Source: Actinomycetes bacterium (GTDB taxonomy: Bacteria; Actinomycetota; Thermoleophilia; Solirubrobacterales; 70-9). From it: a DNA stretch of 13,644 nucleotides. The translations under genes were made by a program, and so were the position numbers. Below, one piece after another: positions 6,290 to 13,619 of the stretch (the first letter of the stretch is position 1; the number at the start of each line of letters is the position of its first letter). Location of the stretch: positions 1 to 13,644 of the forward strand of contig JAEZIQ010000045.1 of NCBI GenBank assembly GCA_023436605.1, read 5' to 3'. The notes under the pieces were generated by a model, which did no database searches, was not told the DNA's origin, and worked only from the letters and a program-made list of their open reading frames with translations.

Positions 6290-7123
6290 ATGCCACTAGA
6301 CAAATCAATCGAAGGTTTCCAATATCCGGAACTCGAGCTCGACTATTCGGACCGTGACTCGATCCTCTATGCCCTCGGCGTCGGCGCCGGGGAGGTCGAC
6401 GAGGAACTCAGGTTCGTATACGAGAAGGGGGTCGAAACTCTCCCGACCCAGCCCGTAATCGCGCCATTTCCTCTGTTGCTCCGCATGGAGGAATTGCTGG
6501 GCATCGATCAGGAGAAGGTCCTCCATGGCGAGCAGCGATTGAGGATCCACTCGCCGATGCCACCGTCGGGGCGGGCAACGGTCAAGGCCGACGTCCCGAA
6601 CATCTGGGACAAGGGTGCTGGCGCGATCATCGACACGAGGGCGCATGTTTCGGTCGACGGGACCGCGGTTGCCACGACCACCTTCTCGAGCTTCGTTCGC
6701 GGCGCGGGGGGATTCGGCGGGGAGCGAGGTTCGGGTCTGGCGAGGCCTGAGGTCGACGGAGATCCGGAGCACACGATCTCGCAGTCGACTTCGCTCCAGC
6801 AGGCGCAGCTCTACCGTCTCAGCGGTGACCTGAACCCGCTTCATGTGGACCCCGAGTCGGCCGCAAGATCCGGATTCGACCGGCCCATCCTCCATGGGCT
6901 TTGCTCCTACGGATTCGCCACGCGGATGGCGATGAGAGTGCTGCTGGACGGACCCTCCCGGCGGATCACCGGGGTCGACTGCCGATTCGTCAATTCGGTC
7001 TATCCCGGCGACCAGCTCCGGCTCGATGTCTGGCGCACGGGAGATGGATCGGCCTATGCCCGGCTGATTGCAGCGAACCGAGATGTCGTCGCGATTGACC
7101 CGCTGATCATCACATTCGAGTGA
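6290..7123 (+). CDS. MaoC-like (hydratase-2 type) enoyl-CoA hydratase, double hot-dog
   Basis: 277 residues, the length of eukaryotic-type hydratase 2 / MaoC double hot-dog proteins. The C-terminal half has the full hydratase-2 motif 'YRLSGDLNPLHVDPESAA' (about 175-192), with catalytic Asp180 and His185 plus Asn182, followed by 'RPILHGLCSYG'. The N-terminal half (about 1-138), with 'ILYALGVGAGEVDEELRFVYEKG', is the usual substrate-binding hot-dog lacking the catalytic pair. The family hydrates trans-2-enoyl-CoA to (R)-3-hydroxyacyl-CoA and accepts bulky or 2-methyl-branched chains. The start ATG at 6290 follows AGAAGG (6281-6286) at three bases, a tight spacing. It lies 51 bp after the MFS gene and ends the first half of the train; the ABC genes begin after a 101-bp gap. 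Confidence 0.93.
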   Translation: MPLDKSIEGFQYPELELDYSDRDSILYALGVGAGEVDEELRFVYEKGVETLPTQPVIAPFPLLLRMEELLGIDQEKVLHGEQRLRIHSPMPPSGRATVKADVPNIWDKGAGAIIDTRAHVSVDGTAVATTTFSSFVRGAGGFGGERGSGLARPEVDGDPEHTISQSTSLQQAQLYRLSGDLNPLHVDPESAARSGFDRPILHGLCSYGFATRMAMRVLLDGPSRRITGVDCRFVNSVYPGDQLRLDVWRTGDGSAYARLIAANRDVVAIDPLIITFE

Positions 7124-7137
7124 GGCGACTGGAAGAA

Positions 7138-7214
7138 CCTCTAACCCGTTTCGAAGCAACCTCGCGACCGATCCGGCGGGATGCGAGAAGGTCCGGATCA
7201 GTGTTCCCTAGAGG
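7138..7214 (+). promoter_or_regulatory. Leader with nested inverted repeats before the ABC operon
   Basis: In the 101-bp gap, GATCCGG (7170-7176) and CCGGATC (7193-7199) form perfect 7-bp arms with a 16-base spacer. An outer pair CCTCTA (7138-7143) and TAGAGG (7209-7214) encloses them. The right outer arm includes the first bases of the Shine-Dalgarno site (GAGGAGGAG, 7211-7219), so a folded RNA could partly mask it. The inner arms could also be an operator, with centres 23 bp apart. No T-run follows, so it is not a simple terminator. Confidence 0.35.
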
Positions 7215-7219
7215 AGGAG
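7211..7219 (+). promoter_or_regulatory. Strong ribosome binding site of the solute-binding protein
   Basis: GAGGAGGAG, five bases before the ATG at 7225. It decides this start over in-frame codons upstream (frame open to 7120) and over ATG 7234, and suggests the binding protein is made in excess, as is usual for ABC importers. Confidence 0.8.
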
Positions 7220-7224
7220 TTGCA

Positions 7225-8361
7225 ATGGGTGTTATGTATCGAAAGAAGGCCGCGGTCGCCGCGTCCCTCGTGGCAGCGTTGGCCCTGACGGTCAGCGCCT
7301 GTGGCAGCAGTGACGATGATTCATCGGGCGACAGTGGCAGTAGCAGTGGTTCATCGGCTGTCGTCAAGGAGTCCGAAGCGAACCTGAAGACCTTGACGGC
7401 CAACCCCAAGTGGGTCGGTCCGACCAAGGCGGTCAAGCCAGCACCAAACAAGACGATCGGGATCATCCCCTGCACCCTGGCCGCGGCCGGCTGCACGCGA
7501 GTCCATGACGGTGCGGTCGCCGCAGCCGAGGCTCTCGGTTACGAGACCGTCGTTTTGGATGGCAAGGGTGACCCCCAGCAGTACCTCAGTAACGTTGAAG
7601 ATCTGATCCAGCAGGACGTGGACGCGATCCTCAACGTGGTGATCCCGGACAGCACCATTCCGTCCGGACTTCAGGCGGCAGAGAAAGCCGGAACCCCCGT
7701 GATCTGCACGGTCTGCGGAAATCCGCCGAAGCCGGACGTCCCGGTTACGTCTGACGTTGAAGTCGACGCCGATTACGCCGCTCAGGGAGTGGCCGCGGCA
7801 GACTTCATCATCGCCAACGGTGGCGGCAAGGTCGTCACGATGAACGACAATATCTTCCGCCCCAACCAGGTCCGCTGGGAAGAGCTGACCAAGCGGTTGA
7901 ACGAGTCGGACAACGTCGAGATCGTCGACGACGTGGCAATCACGGCCAGTGGTGACATCAACGCGAACCACCAGAAGGTCACCATGGGTGTCCTCCAGCG
8001 GTTCCCGGAGGGTGAACTGGACTGGATCACGACTCCCGCCGACTCGGAGGGCATCGGTCAGGTCCAGGCAATTCAGGCCACAGGCCGGGAAGAGGTCCAG
8101 ACCGTCGGGTATGACTGCGACGAGCAGAACCTCGGATTCATCCGCGACGGCGCGGGCGAGGCGGCTTGCGTAGCTACCCCGCTCGAGTGGCTCGGTTGGG
8201 CCGGCATGGACCAGGTGGTCCGTATCCTGGCCGGCGAGGAGTTCGTGGAAGAGCCCGTCGGGATCCGCGTCATCACTGCGGACAACGTCCCGGCCGAGGG
8301 CGAACCGGCAATTGATGTTGACTTCGAATCGGAGTACAAGAAGCTCTGGGGGGTCAACTAG
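7225..8361 (+). CDS. ABC importer solute-binding lipoprotein (RbsB-like, sugar type)
   Basis: 378 residues starting at ATG 7225. A lipoprotein signal is clear: basic MGVMYRKK, a hydrophobic stretch, and lipobox VSAC with Cys26 as the lipid-anchored residue. A Ser/Asp/Gly linker follows (27-44; its DNA repeats TTCATCGG at 7320 and 7350). The body is a type-I periplasmic-binding fold of the RbsB class: 'NKTIGIIPCTL' first strand, 'NVEDLIQQDVDAILNVVIPDS', 'AGTPVICTVC', and the hinge-side 'VQTVGYDCDEQNLGFIRDGAGEAACVATP'. It binds the solute outside the membrane and delivers it to the permease two genes downstream. Six cysteines in the mature body fall in close pairs (83/90, 161/164, 298/315), unusual for this class. 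'Sugar' is the family name only; the acyl-CoA gene context suggests a carboxylate or other non-sugar ligand (inference). Confidence 0.9.
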   Translation: MGVMYRKKAAVAASLVAALALTVSACGSSDDDSSGDSGSSSGSSAVVKESEANLKTLTANPKWVGPTKAVKPAPNKTIGIIPCTLAAAGCTRVHDGAVAAAEALGYETVVLDGKGDPQQYLSNVEDLIQQDVDAILNVVIPDSTIPSGLQAAEKAGTPVICTVCGNPPKPDVPVTSDVEVDADYAAQGVAAADFIIANGGGKVVTMNDNIFRPNQVRWEELTKRLNESDNVEIVDDVAITASGDINANHQKVTMGVLQRFPEGELDWITTPADSEGIGQVQAIQATGREEVQTVGYDCDEQNLGFIRDGAGEAACVATPLEWLGWAGMDQVVRILAGEEFVEEPVGIRVITADNVPAEGEPAIDVDFESEYKKLWGVN

Positions 8362-8363
8362 TC

Positions 8364-9830
8364 ATGACTGACTCCGCCGCAATGCCGATCGTCGAAGCCA
8401 GGGGCGTCGAAATGACGTTTGGTCAGACGCGTGCGCTGCGCGGAGTCGACCTGACTCTTCGGTCCGGCGAGGTTCATGGCCTCGTCGGACCGAACGGGTC
8501 GGGCAAATCAACCCTGATCAAGGTTCTGGCCGGTGTCAACGTCACCAAGCGGGGCAGTGTTCTCGTAGACGGCAAGCCGCTGGTCGCGGGAGGAGATCCC
8601 GCGCTCGGCTTCATCCACCAGAACCTCGGGTTGGTCAACGAACTTTCGATCCGGGACAACATCAGGTTGACGCTCGGGTCCACGAAGAATTTCGGGTTCC
8701 TGATAGACCACCGGACCGAGCGGGATACCACCAAGCGAGCGCTCTCGCGGGTGGCTCTCGACATCGACCCCGACCGCACCATCGCAGAACTCACGCTGGG
8801 TGAGCGAACCCTGGTCGCGGCGGCGAGACTGATGGAGCTCGGGGCCCGCGTTCTGGTGGTCGATGAGGCCACCGCGGCACTGTCGAAGAAGGACAGCGAT
8901 CTCTTCTACGGACATCTGGCCGAAGCTGCTGCGGCCGGTGCCGCAATCGTGATCGTTTCGCATCGTCTGGCGGAGATCGTCGAACAATGTGATGTGGTCA
9001 CCTGCCTTCGCGACGGTGAAGTCACGTATTCGGGTCCGACCCCGAGCGTCGTCGAACTGCACCACCTGATCGCGGGTCGCGAAGCGGGAGAGACGCCCGA
9101 GCCGATCGAATCGGACATCGGCCGCACGATTCTCGAAGCGAAGTCCGCCGGTCACAGCCCCTCAGTCGGCCAAAAAGTCAGTTCGGTCGACCTGAAGCTG
9201 ACGGCCGGTGAAGCTGTGGGGATCATCGGACCGCTCTCGTCCGGACTTTACGAAGTCGCCCGGCTCCTCTCCGGTCAGCTCGACGCGACCGAGGGGGAGG
9301 TCGTGATCCACGACCGTGAGAACGGCGACGAAGGAGTGGTCGCGCTGCTCCCGGAGGATCGTCACGACCAGGGACTGTTCTCCGAACACGAGGTCGACAC
9401 CAACATGACCTTTGGTGCGCTCAAATCGTTCACCGGGATGGCGGGCTTCCTCAAGCGTCGCGTCGCTGCCGGCGCGGTCCGGGAAAAGATCGACGCGCTC
9501 GAGCTCAAGCCCCCGGACCCGAAGGCGATCGTCCACACCCTGAGCGGCGGCAACCAGCAGAAGGTGCTCGTCGGACGGGTCGCCCTGCTCGAACCGGATG
9601 TTTATGTGCTCTGTGAACCCTCGCGGGGTGTCGATGTAGGTGCCCGTGAGGCCATCCACGCTTTCATTAGATCGGAGAGACGCCGAGGCGCTGCGGTGGT
9701 GGTCGTGACCACCGATGCAGATGAAGCCCTCGCGACCTGCGATCGGATCGCTGCGATCGAGAATGGCGTGATGGGCGAAGTCAAGGATCGCAGCGAAATT
9801 TCCCTGAACGAAGTCCTACAGGAGGTCTGA
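8364..9830 (+). CDS. ABC importer ATPase, two nucleotide-binding domains (RbsA/XylG type)
   Basis: 488 residues with two fused NBDs, as in RbsA. NBD1: Walker A GPNGSGKS (42-49), Q-loop Gln86, Walker B VLVVDE (163-168) and switch His200 are intact, but the signature is LTLGE (143-147) instead of LSGGQ. NBD2: Walker A is lost (IGPLSSGLYE, about 288-297, no Lys) and Walker B reads VYVLCE with Cys417 for Asp, while the signature LSGGNQQK (393-400) is perfect. In the expected head-to-tail arrangement this leaves one working composite ATP site (NBD1 Walker motifs with the NBD2 signature) and one dead site. A degenerate second NBD is common in this family; this case is pronounced. The gene starts two bases after the binding-protein stop; a G-run at 8348-8353 is the only weak ribosome site. 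It works at the inner face of the membrane. Confidence 0.93.
   Translation: MTDSAAMPIVEARGVEMTFGQTRALRGVDLTLRSGEVHGLVGPNGSGKSTLIKVLAGVNVTKRGSVLVDGKPLVAGGDPALGFIHQNLGLVNELSIRDNIRLTLGSTKNFGFLIDHRTERDTTKRALSRVALDIDPDRTIAELTLGERTLVAAARLMELGARVLVVDEATAALSKKDSDLFYGHLAEAAAAGAAIVIVSHRLAEIVEQCDVVTCLRDGEVTYSGPTPSVVELHHLIAGREAGETPEPIESDIGRTILEAKSAGHSPSVGQKVSSVDLKLTAGEAVGIIGPLSSGLYEVARLLSGQLDATEGEVVIHDRENGDEGVVALLPEDRHDQGLFSEHEVDTNMTFGALKSFTGMAGFLKRRVAAGAVREKIDALELKPPDPKAIVHTLSGGNQQKVLVGRVALLEPDVYVLCEPSRGVDVGAREAIHAFIRSERRRGAAVVVVTTDADEALATCDRIAAIENGVMGEVKDRSEISLNEVLQEV
9820..9826 (+). promoter_or_regulatory. Ribosome binding site of the permease, inside the ATPase gene
   Basis: AGGAGGT lies in the last codons of the ATPase gene, five bases before GTG 9832. 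It is near-consensus and fixes the GTG as the permease start despite the one-base intergenic gap. Confidence 0.8.
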
Positions 9831-9831
9831 A

Positions 9832-10860
9832 GTGTCTAACGCGCTCGCAGAGACGAAGCAGGAGCCGACCGAGAAGCCCGACGCTCGGGCGGAGCGCGCC
9901 GGTCGTTGGAGGATCGAACGGTGGGGAACCATCATTTTCTTCCTCATCCTCTTCGCCTTCATCACTTTCCAGGAAGGCAGCCGGTTCCTCTCCAGTGACA
10001 ACCTTTTGCTGGTCATGGCCCAGGAGTCTCCGACCGTCCTGGTCGCAGTCGCGATAACCGTGGCCTTGATCTCGGGGCAGTTCGACCTTTCGGTCGGTGC
10101 GGTGCTTGGGCTCGCGGCGATCCTTACAGTGGGATTGACGGCCAACCAGGAACTTTCGATCCCGTTGATGATCGTCCTGTGTCTTGCCGCCGGCGTGATC
10201 TGCGGCTTGGTCAACGCGTTCATCGTGGTGAAGCTCCGGGTCAACTCGATCATCGCCACCCTCGGCACGGGCAGTATCTTTCTCGGGCTCACCCTCTGGT
10301 ACAGCGACGGCAAGGTGATTTTCGAAGGTGTTCCCCTCGGGCTGATCGACGCCGCGACGGGAAAGCTCGGGCCAGTACCTCTCCCAGTCGTATACGCACT
10401 GATCGTGGTCGGCATCATGTGGGTGGTGACCACCCAGACCGGCATCGGCAGAAAGTGGTACGGAACCGGCTCCAACGCCGAAGCCGCCCGTCTCGCCGGG
10501 GTGAACGTGAAGCGCATGACGATCTACGCCTACGCGGTTACGGGCCTGCTGGCCGCTGTCGCCGGCCTGGTACTGGCAGCCCGCTTCGGTTCGGCCGACC
10601 CGACCACCGGACCCAACTACCTGCTGCCCGCGTTCGCTGCCGCCTTCCTCGGGGCGTCGACCTTGTCGGACGGCCGTTTCCACGTGATCGGCACGGCGCT
10701 CGGCGCATACATGCTCGCCTTCGCCGCGAACGGGTTGCAGATCATGGGCTTCGAAACCTACGCGACGAACATCTTCAATGGCGTTGTGCTCGTGCTCGCC
10801 GTCGCTCTGACGGAGTTCCTGCGCCGTCGCCGCGGCCTGACGTCGCTGAAGCCCGTTTGA
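9832..10860 (+). CDS. ABC importer permease (RbsC-like)
   Basis: 342 residues starting at GTG 9832. A charged cytosolic N-terminus of about 31 residues precedes a strongly hydrophobic protein with roughly eight to ten membrane helices, the first at about 32-47. Family marks: 'SGQFDLSVGAVLGL' (81-94, corresponding to the GGIDLSVG motif of RbsC-type permeases) and 'GTGSNAEAARLAGVNVKR' (211-228), the cytoplasmic coupling region that contacts the ATPase. It forms the channel, presumably as a homodimer, with the two-domain ATPase. An Arg-rich tail (331-334) ends the protein. The TGA overlaps the next gene's ATG by one base (TGATG), so the importer and the acyl-CoA ligase are probably translationally coupled; this is the strongest link between transport and CoA chemistry. 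Confidence 0.93.
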   Translation: MSNALAETKQEPTEKPDARAERAGRWRIERWGTIIFFLILFAFITFQEGSRFLSSDNLLLVMAQESPTVLVAVAITVALISGQFDLSVGAVLGLAAILTVGLTANQELSIPLMIVLCLAAGVICGLVNAFIVVKLRVNSIIATLGTGSIFLGLTLWYSDGKVIFEGVPLGLIDAATGKLGPVPLPVVYALIVVGIMWVVTTQTGIGRKWYGTGSNAEAARLAGVNVKRMTIYAYAVTGLLAAVAGLVLAARFGSADPTTGPNYLLPAFAAAFLGASTLSDGRFHVIGTALGAYMLAFAANGLQIMGFETYATNIFNGVVLVLAVALTEFLRRRRGLTSLKPV

Positions 10861-12449
10861 TGCTCGGAGAAACTCAGCGATCCGGGCGACCCGGTCCCTA
10901 TCGTGGTTTGCTCTCGGTGGTAGAGCGGTCTGCTTCGGGACCAATGGCCCGTCAGGAGGCGATCAGGTTCGAGGACCAGGCTCTGGACTTCGTCGAGTTG
11001 AGGGACCGGGCCCGTCGAGTCGCCAACGGGCTCACCGAACATGGCCTCAAAAAGGGGGACCGCATTGCGGTTCTCCTTCGTAACGGCCTGGAATGGGTGG
11101 AGATGTTCCTGGGTATTTCCGGGATGGGTGCGGTCTGTGTCCCGGTAAACATCCTGCTGAAGCCGTCCGAGGTCGAGCATCTCTGCCACGATTCCCAGGC
11201 GACTGCCTTCGTGGTCGACGAGCACTCGATCGACTTGCTCGAGGATTCCGGAGTGGTCCCAGATCTAGTGGTGACGGTCGGTGAAGGGGCTGGCAAGGCG
11301 CCCGGCAAGAAGGTGGTGCGGTTCGAGGACCTGATGCTCGCAACCGCCCGACCTCATGACGACCCACCGACGCTCGACGATGACCTGATCTTGTACTACA
11401 GCTCCGGGACGACCGGTCTGCCGAAAGCGGCGGTTCACACTCACAACGGCGTCCTCTGGAACTCTTACAGCCAGCTTCACGACCTGAAAGTCACGCGCAA
11501 CGAGGTCTACCTCGTGGTCCCTTCCTTTTCCTGGGCGGCCGGCTTCCACAATGTGACGCTCGCGGCGATGTGGGTCGGGGCGAGGTCCGTGGTGCTGCCG
11601 AACAAAGGCATGTCGATGGAGCGGATCCTGGACGCGGCCGAGAGTCAGGGTGGCACCAAAGCCCAGATCGTGCCGACGCTGCTCCGTCAGCTGCTCGCCC
11701 ACGAAGACAACAAGCAGCGCCTCCGTAAGTCGACTCTCCGCTATGTCCTGACCGGTGCCGAGCCGGTCCCGCTGCCGATGATCCAGCAGTTCCAGAGCGA
11801 GCTGCCCGAGATCGACCTGATCCAGGGTTACGGCATGTCCGAATTCCCCACGGTGGCATCGATCCTCGAGCCGGAGGACGCGGTCTCGCGGGCCGGTTGG
11901 GCCGGCCGCGCTACTTCGACCACGAGGCTGGCGGTACTTGATTTCGACGGCAATATCTCCGACACCGGGGAGGGCGAGGTGCTGCTGCGTTCTCCGGCGA
12001 CGATGAGCGGGTACTGGAACCGTCCCGAACAGAACGCGGAAGCGTTCGCTGACGGCTGGCTGCACTCTGGTGACGTCGGCATGCTCGATGAGCAGGGGTT
12101 CCTGAAGCTGACCGGTCGCAAGAAGGACATGATCATCTCCGGGGGACTCAACGTCTACCCCAAGGAGGCTGAGGACGTGATCCACCAGATTGCCGGTGTT
12201 GAAGAGGCGGTGGTCGTCGGTGTCTCCGACCCTGAGTGGGGCGAGATCTCGGTCGCCGTTCTCGTCGCCGACAAGGATTCGGTCGCCCCGGACAAGGTCG
12301 TGTCGCACTGCCGGAAGAACCTGGCGACCTACAAGGTGCCAAAGCAGGTCCTGTTCCACGACGGTCGCTTCCCCCGGAACGCCAGCGGCAAAGTTCTGAA
12401 ACGTGAAATCCAGCCCTGGGCCGCATCCGAGCTCGGAAGGGAGAGTTGA
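10860..12449 (+). CDS. Acyl-CoA synthetase (AMP-binding, ANL superfamily)
   Basis: 529 residues starting at ATG 10860 (TGATG overlap with the permease stop). The frame is open further upstream, but that is antisense-free shadow over the permease. ANL core motifs in order: P-loop YYSSGTTGLPKA (179-190), 'QGYGMSE' (322-328), 'GWLHSGDVG' with Asp405, hinge 'GRKKDMIISGGLNVYPKEAE' (419-438), and 'NASGKVLKR' with catalytic Lys511. All residues needed for adenylation and thioester formation are present. It activates a carboxylic acid with ATP and CoA in the cytosol. Acyl specificity is unclear; the aromatic/Trp-rich 'FSWAAGFHN' segment (223-231) lines the expected acyl pocket. No carrier-protein domain is fused, so CoA is the probable acceptor. 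It probably charges the acid brought in by the adjoining importer. Confidence 0.93.
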   Translation: MLGETQRSGRPGPYRGLLSVVERSASGPMARQEAIRFEDQALDFVELRDRARRVANGLTEHGLKKGDRIAVLLRNGLEWVEMFLGISGMGAVCVPVNILLKPSEVEHLCHDSQATAFVVDEHSIDLLEDSGVVPDLVVTVGEGAGKAPGKKVVRFEDLMLATARPHDDPPTLDDDLILYYSSGTTGLPKAAVHTHNGVLWNSYSQLHDLKVTRNEVYLVVPSFSWAAGFHNVTLAAMWVGARSVVLPNKGMSMERILDAAESQGGTKAQIVPTLLRQLLAHEDNKQRLRKSTLRYVLTGAEPVPLPMIQQFQSELPEIDLIQGYGMSEFPTVASILEPEDAVSRAGWAGRATSTTRLAVLDFDGNISDTGEGEVLLRSPATMSGYWNRPEQNAEAFADGWLHSGDVGMLDEQGFLKLTGRKKDMIISGGLNVYPKEAEDVIHQIAGVEEAVVVGVSDPEWGEISVAVLVADKDSVAPDKVVSHCRKNLATYKVPKQVLFHDGRFPRNASGKVLKREIQPWAASELGRES

Positions 12450-13594
12450 TGGGACCGCTTGAAGGTGTGCGTGTCGTCGAGGTCGCGGGGATCGGCCCGG
12501 GGCCGTTCTGCGCGATGCTTCTGGCCGACATGGGGGCCGACGTGCTCCGAGTCGACCGGGCTTCCTCGGTAGTGACCGCGGAAGAGTACGAGCCGGACGC
12601 CGACTATCTCCTCAATCGCGGACGCCGTTCGATCGGTCTGGATCTGAAGTCTCCGGACGGGGTCGAGGCCATGCTCCGGCTGGTTGACGAGGCGGACGTG
12701 ATCATGGAGGGTTTCCGGCCGGGTGTGGCCGAGCGGCTCGGGATCGGTCCCGAGGTGGTCCACGCCCGGAAGCCGTCGGTGGTATACGGGCGGATGACGG
12801 GCTGGGGTCAGAGCGGTCCCTCTGCGAACACCCCCGGTCACGACATCAACTACGTGGCGCTCACCGGAATCCTTCACTCGATGGGCCGATTTGGCGCGCC
12901 GCCTTCGCCTCCCCTGAACCTGATCGGGGACTTCGGTGGCGGCGGGATGTTGCTCGCCTTCGGAATCGTCTGCGGTTTGCTCGAGGCGCGCGCTTCCGGG
13001 CAAGGTCAGGTCATCGACGCGGCGATGCTCGACGGTGCCGCGCTGATCGGCACCATGCTCTACGGCATGAGCCAGATGGGCCAATGGAGCGAAGAGCGAG
13101 GGACCAATCTGCTCGACAGTGGCGCTCACTTCTACGAGGTGTACGAAACCGCTGACGGCAAGTACATCTCCATCGCTCCGATGGAGCCCAAGTTCTACGC
13201 GAACCTGCTGGCGATCCTGCAACTGGATCCGGCCGACCTACCGGATCAGATGGACCGCGACTCGTGGCCCGCGATGAAAGAGAAGTTCGCGGCCATCTTC
13301 CGGGAGAAAACCCGGGACGAGTGGACTGCGCTGCTCGGGGATGCCGAGGTCTGTTACGCACCGGTGCTAACGGTCTCTGAAGCGATGGAAGACCCGCAAG
13401 TGAAAGAGCGCGGTGTCTTCACGGAGATCGACGGGGTCGTCCAGCCTGTTCCCGCGCCCCGCTTCAGTCGCACTCCGGGGCAGATTCCGGGACCGCCTTC
13501 GCATCCGGGCCAGCACACCGACGAAGCCCTGGTCGACTGGGGCTTCCCGGCCGAGGAGATCGAGCGGCTGAGGAGTGTGGGCGCGATCGCCTGA
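12449..13594 (+). CDS. Alpha-methylacyl-CoA racemase (family III CoA-transferase fold)
   Basis: 381 residues. Start chosen at ATG 12449 (TGATG overlap with the ligase stop), served by GGGAG at 12439-12443; a TTG at 12446 would add one residue. The protein has the CaiB/BaiF fold, but the catalytic set is that of alpha-methylacyl-CoA racemase rather than of CoA-transferases: 'GHDINYVALTG' (His131), 'GDFGGGG' (Asp161) and 'APMEPKFY' (Glu246). These sit exactly five residues after His126, Asp156 and Glu241 of M. tuberculosis MCR, and 'LAGIGPGP'-like N-terminal and 'MTGWGQSGP' stretches match it as well. The enzyme interconverts (2R)- and (2S)-2-methylacyl-CoA through an enolate, letting branched, sterol or isoprenoid acids enter (S)-specific beta-oxidation. 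It is the last gene of the train. Confidence 0.92.
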   Translation: MGPLEGVRVVEVAGIGPGPFCAMLLADMGADVLRVDRASSVVTAEEYEPDADYLLNRGRRSIGLDLKSPDGVEAMLRLVDEADVIMEGFRPGVAERLGIGPEVVHARKPSVVYGRMTGWGQSGPSANTPGHDINYVALTGILHSMGRFGAPPSPPLNLIGDFGGGGMLLAFGIVCGLLEARASGQGQVIDAAMLDGAALIGTMLYGMSQMGQWSEERGTNLLDSGAHFYEVYETADGKYISIAPMEPKFYANLLAILQLDPADLPDQMDRDSWPAMKEKFAAIFREKTRDEWTALLGDAEVCYAPVLTVSEAMEDPQVKERGVFTEIDGVVQPVPAPRFSRTPGQIPGPPSHPGQHTDEALVDWGFPAEEIERLRSVGAIA

Positions 13595-13619
13595 AGTTTC
13601 CGGATTGCTGGGCGCAACG

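Noticed and set aside
7120..7224. Upstream extension of the binding protein
   Set aside because: Would bury the lipoprotein signal sequence behind 35 residues; the strong ribosome site fixes ATG 7225.
10179..10859. Upstream extension of the acyl-CoA ligase frame
   Set aside because: Overlaps the permease in another frame, Arg/His-rich and unlike any ANL N-terminus; ATG 10860 gives the usual family length.
9781..10944. 387-codon leftward frame across the permease
   Set aside because: Very rich in His/Arg/Asp/Gly, no hydrophobic core or motif; it is the mirror of a well-supported membrane protein.
12329..13222. 297-codon leftward frame across the ligase/racemase junction
   Set aside because: Antisense to two genes with intact catalytic residues; no motif of its own.
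12449..13594. Formyl-CoA or carnitine CoA-transferase identity for the last gene
   Set aside because: The His131/Asp161/Glu246 set and surrounding motifs match alpha-methylacyl-CoA racemase; the pattern differs from family III transferases, which use a catalytic Asp near the GRMTGWGQ region's counterpart.
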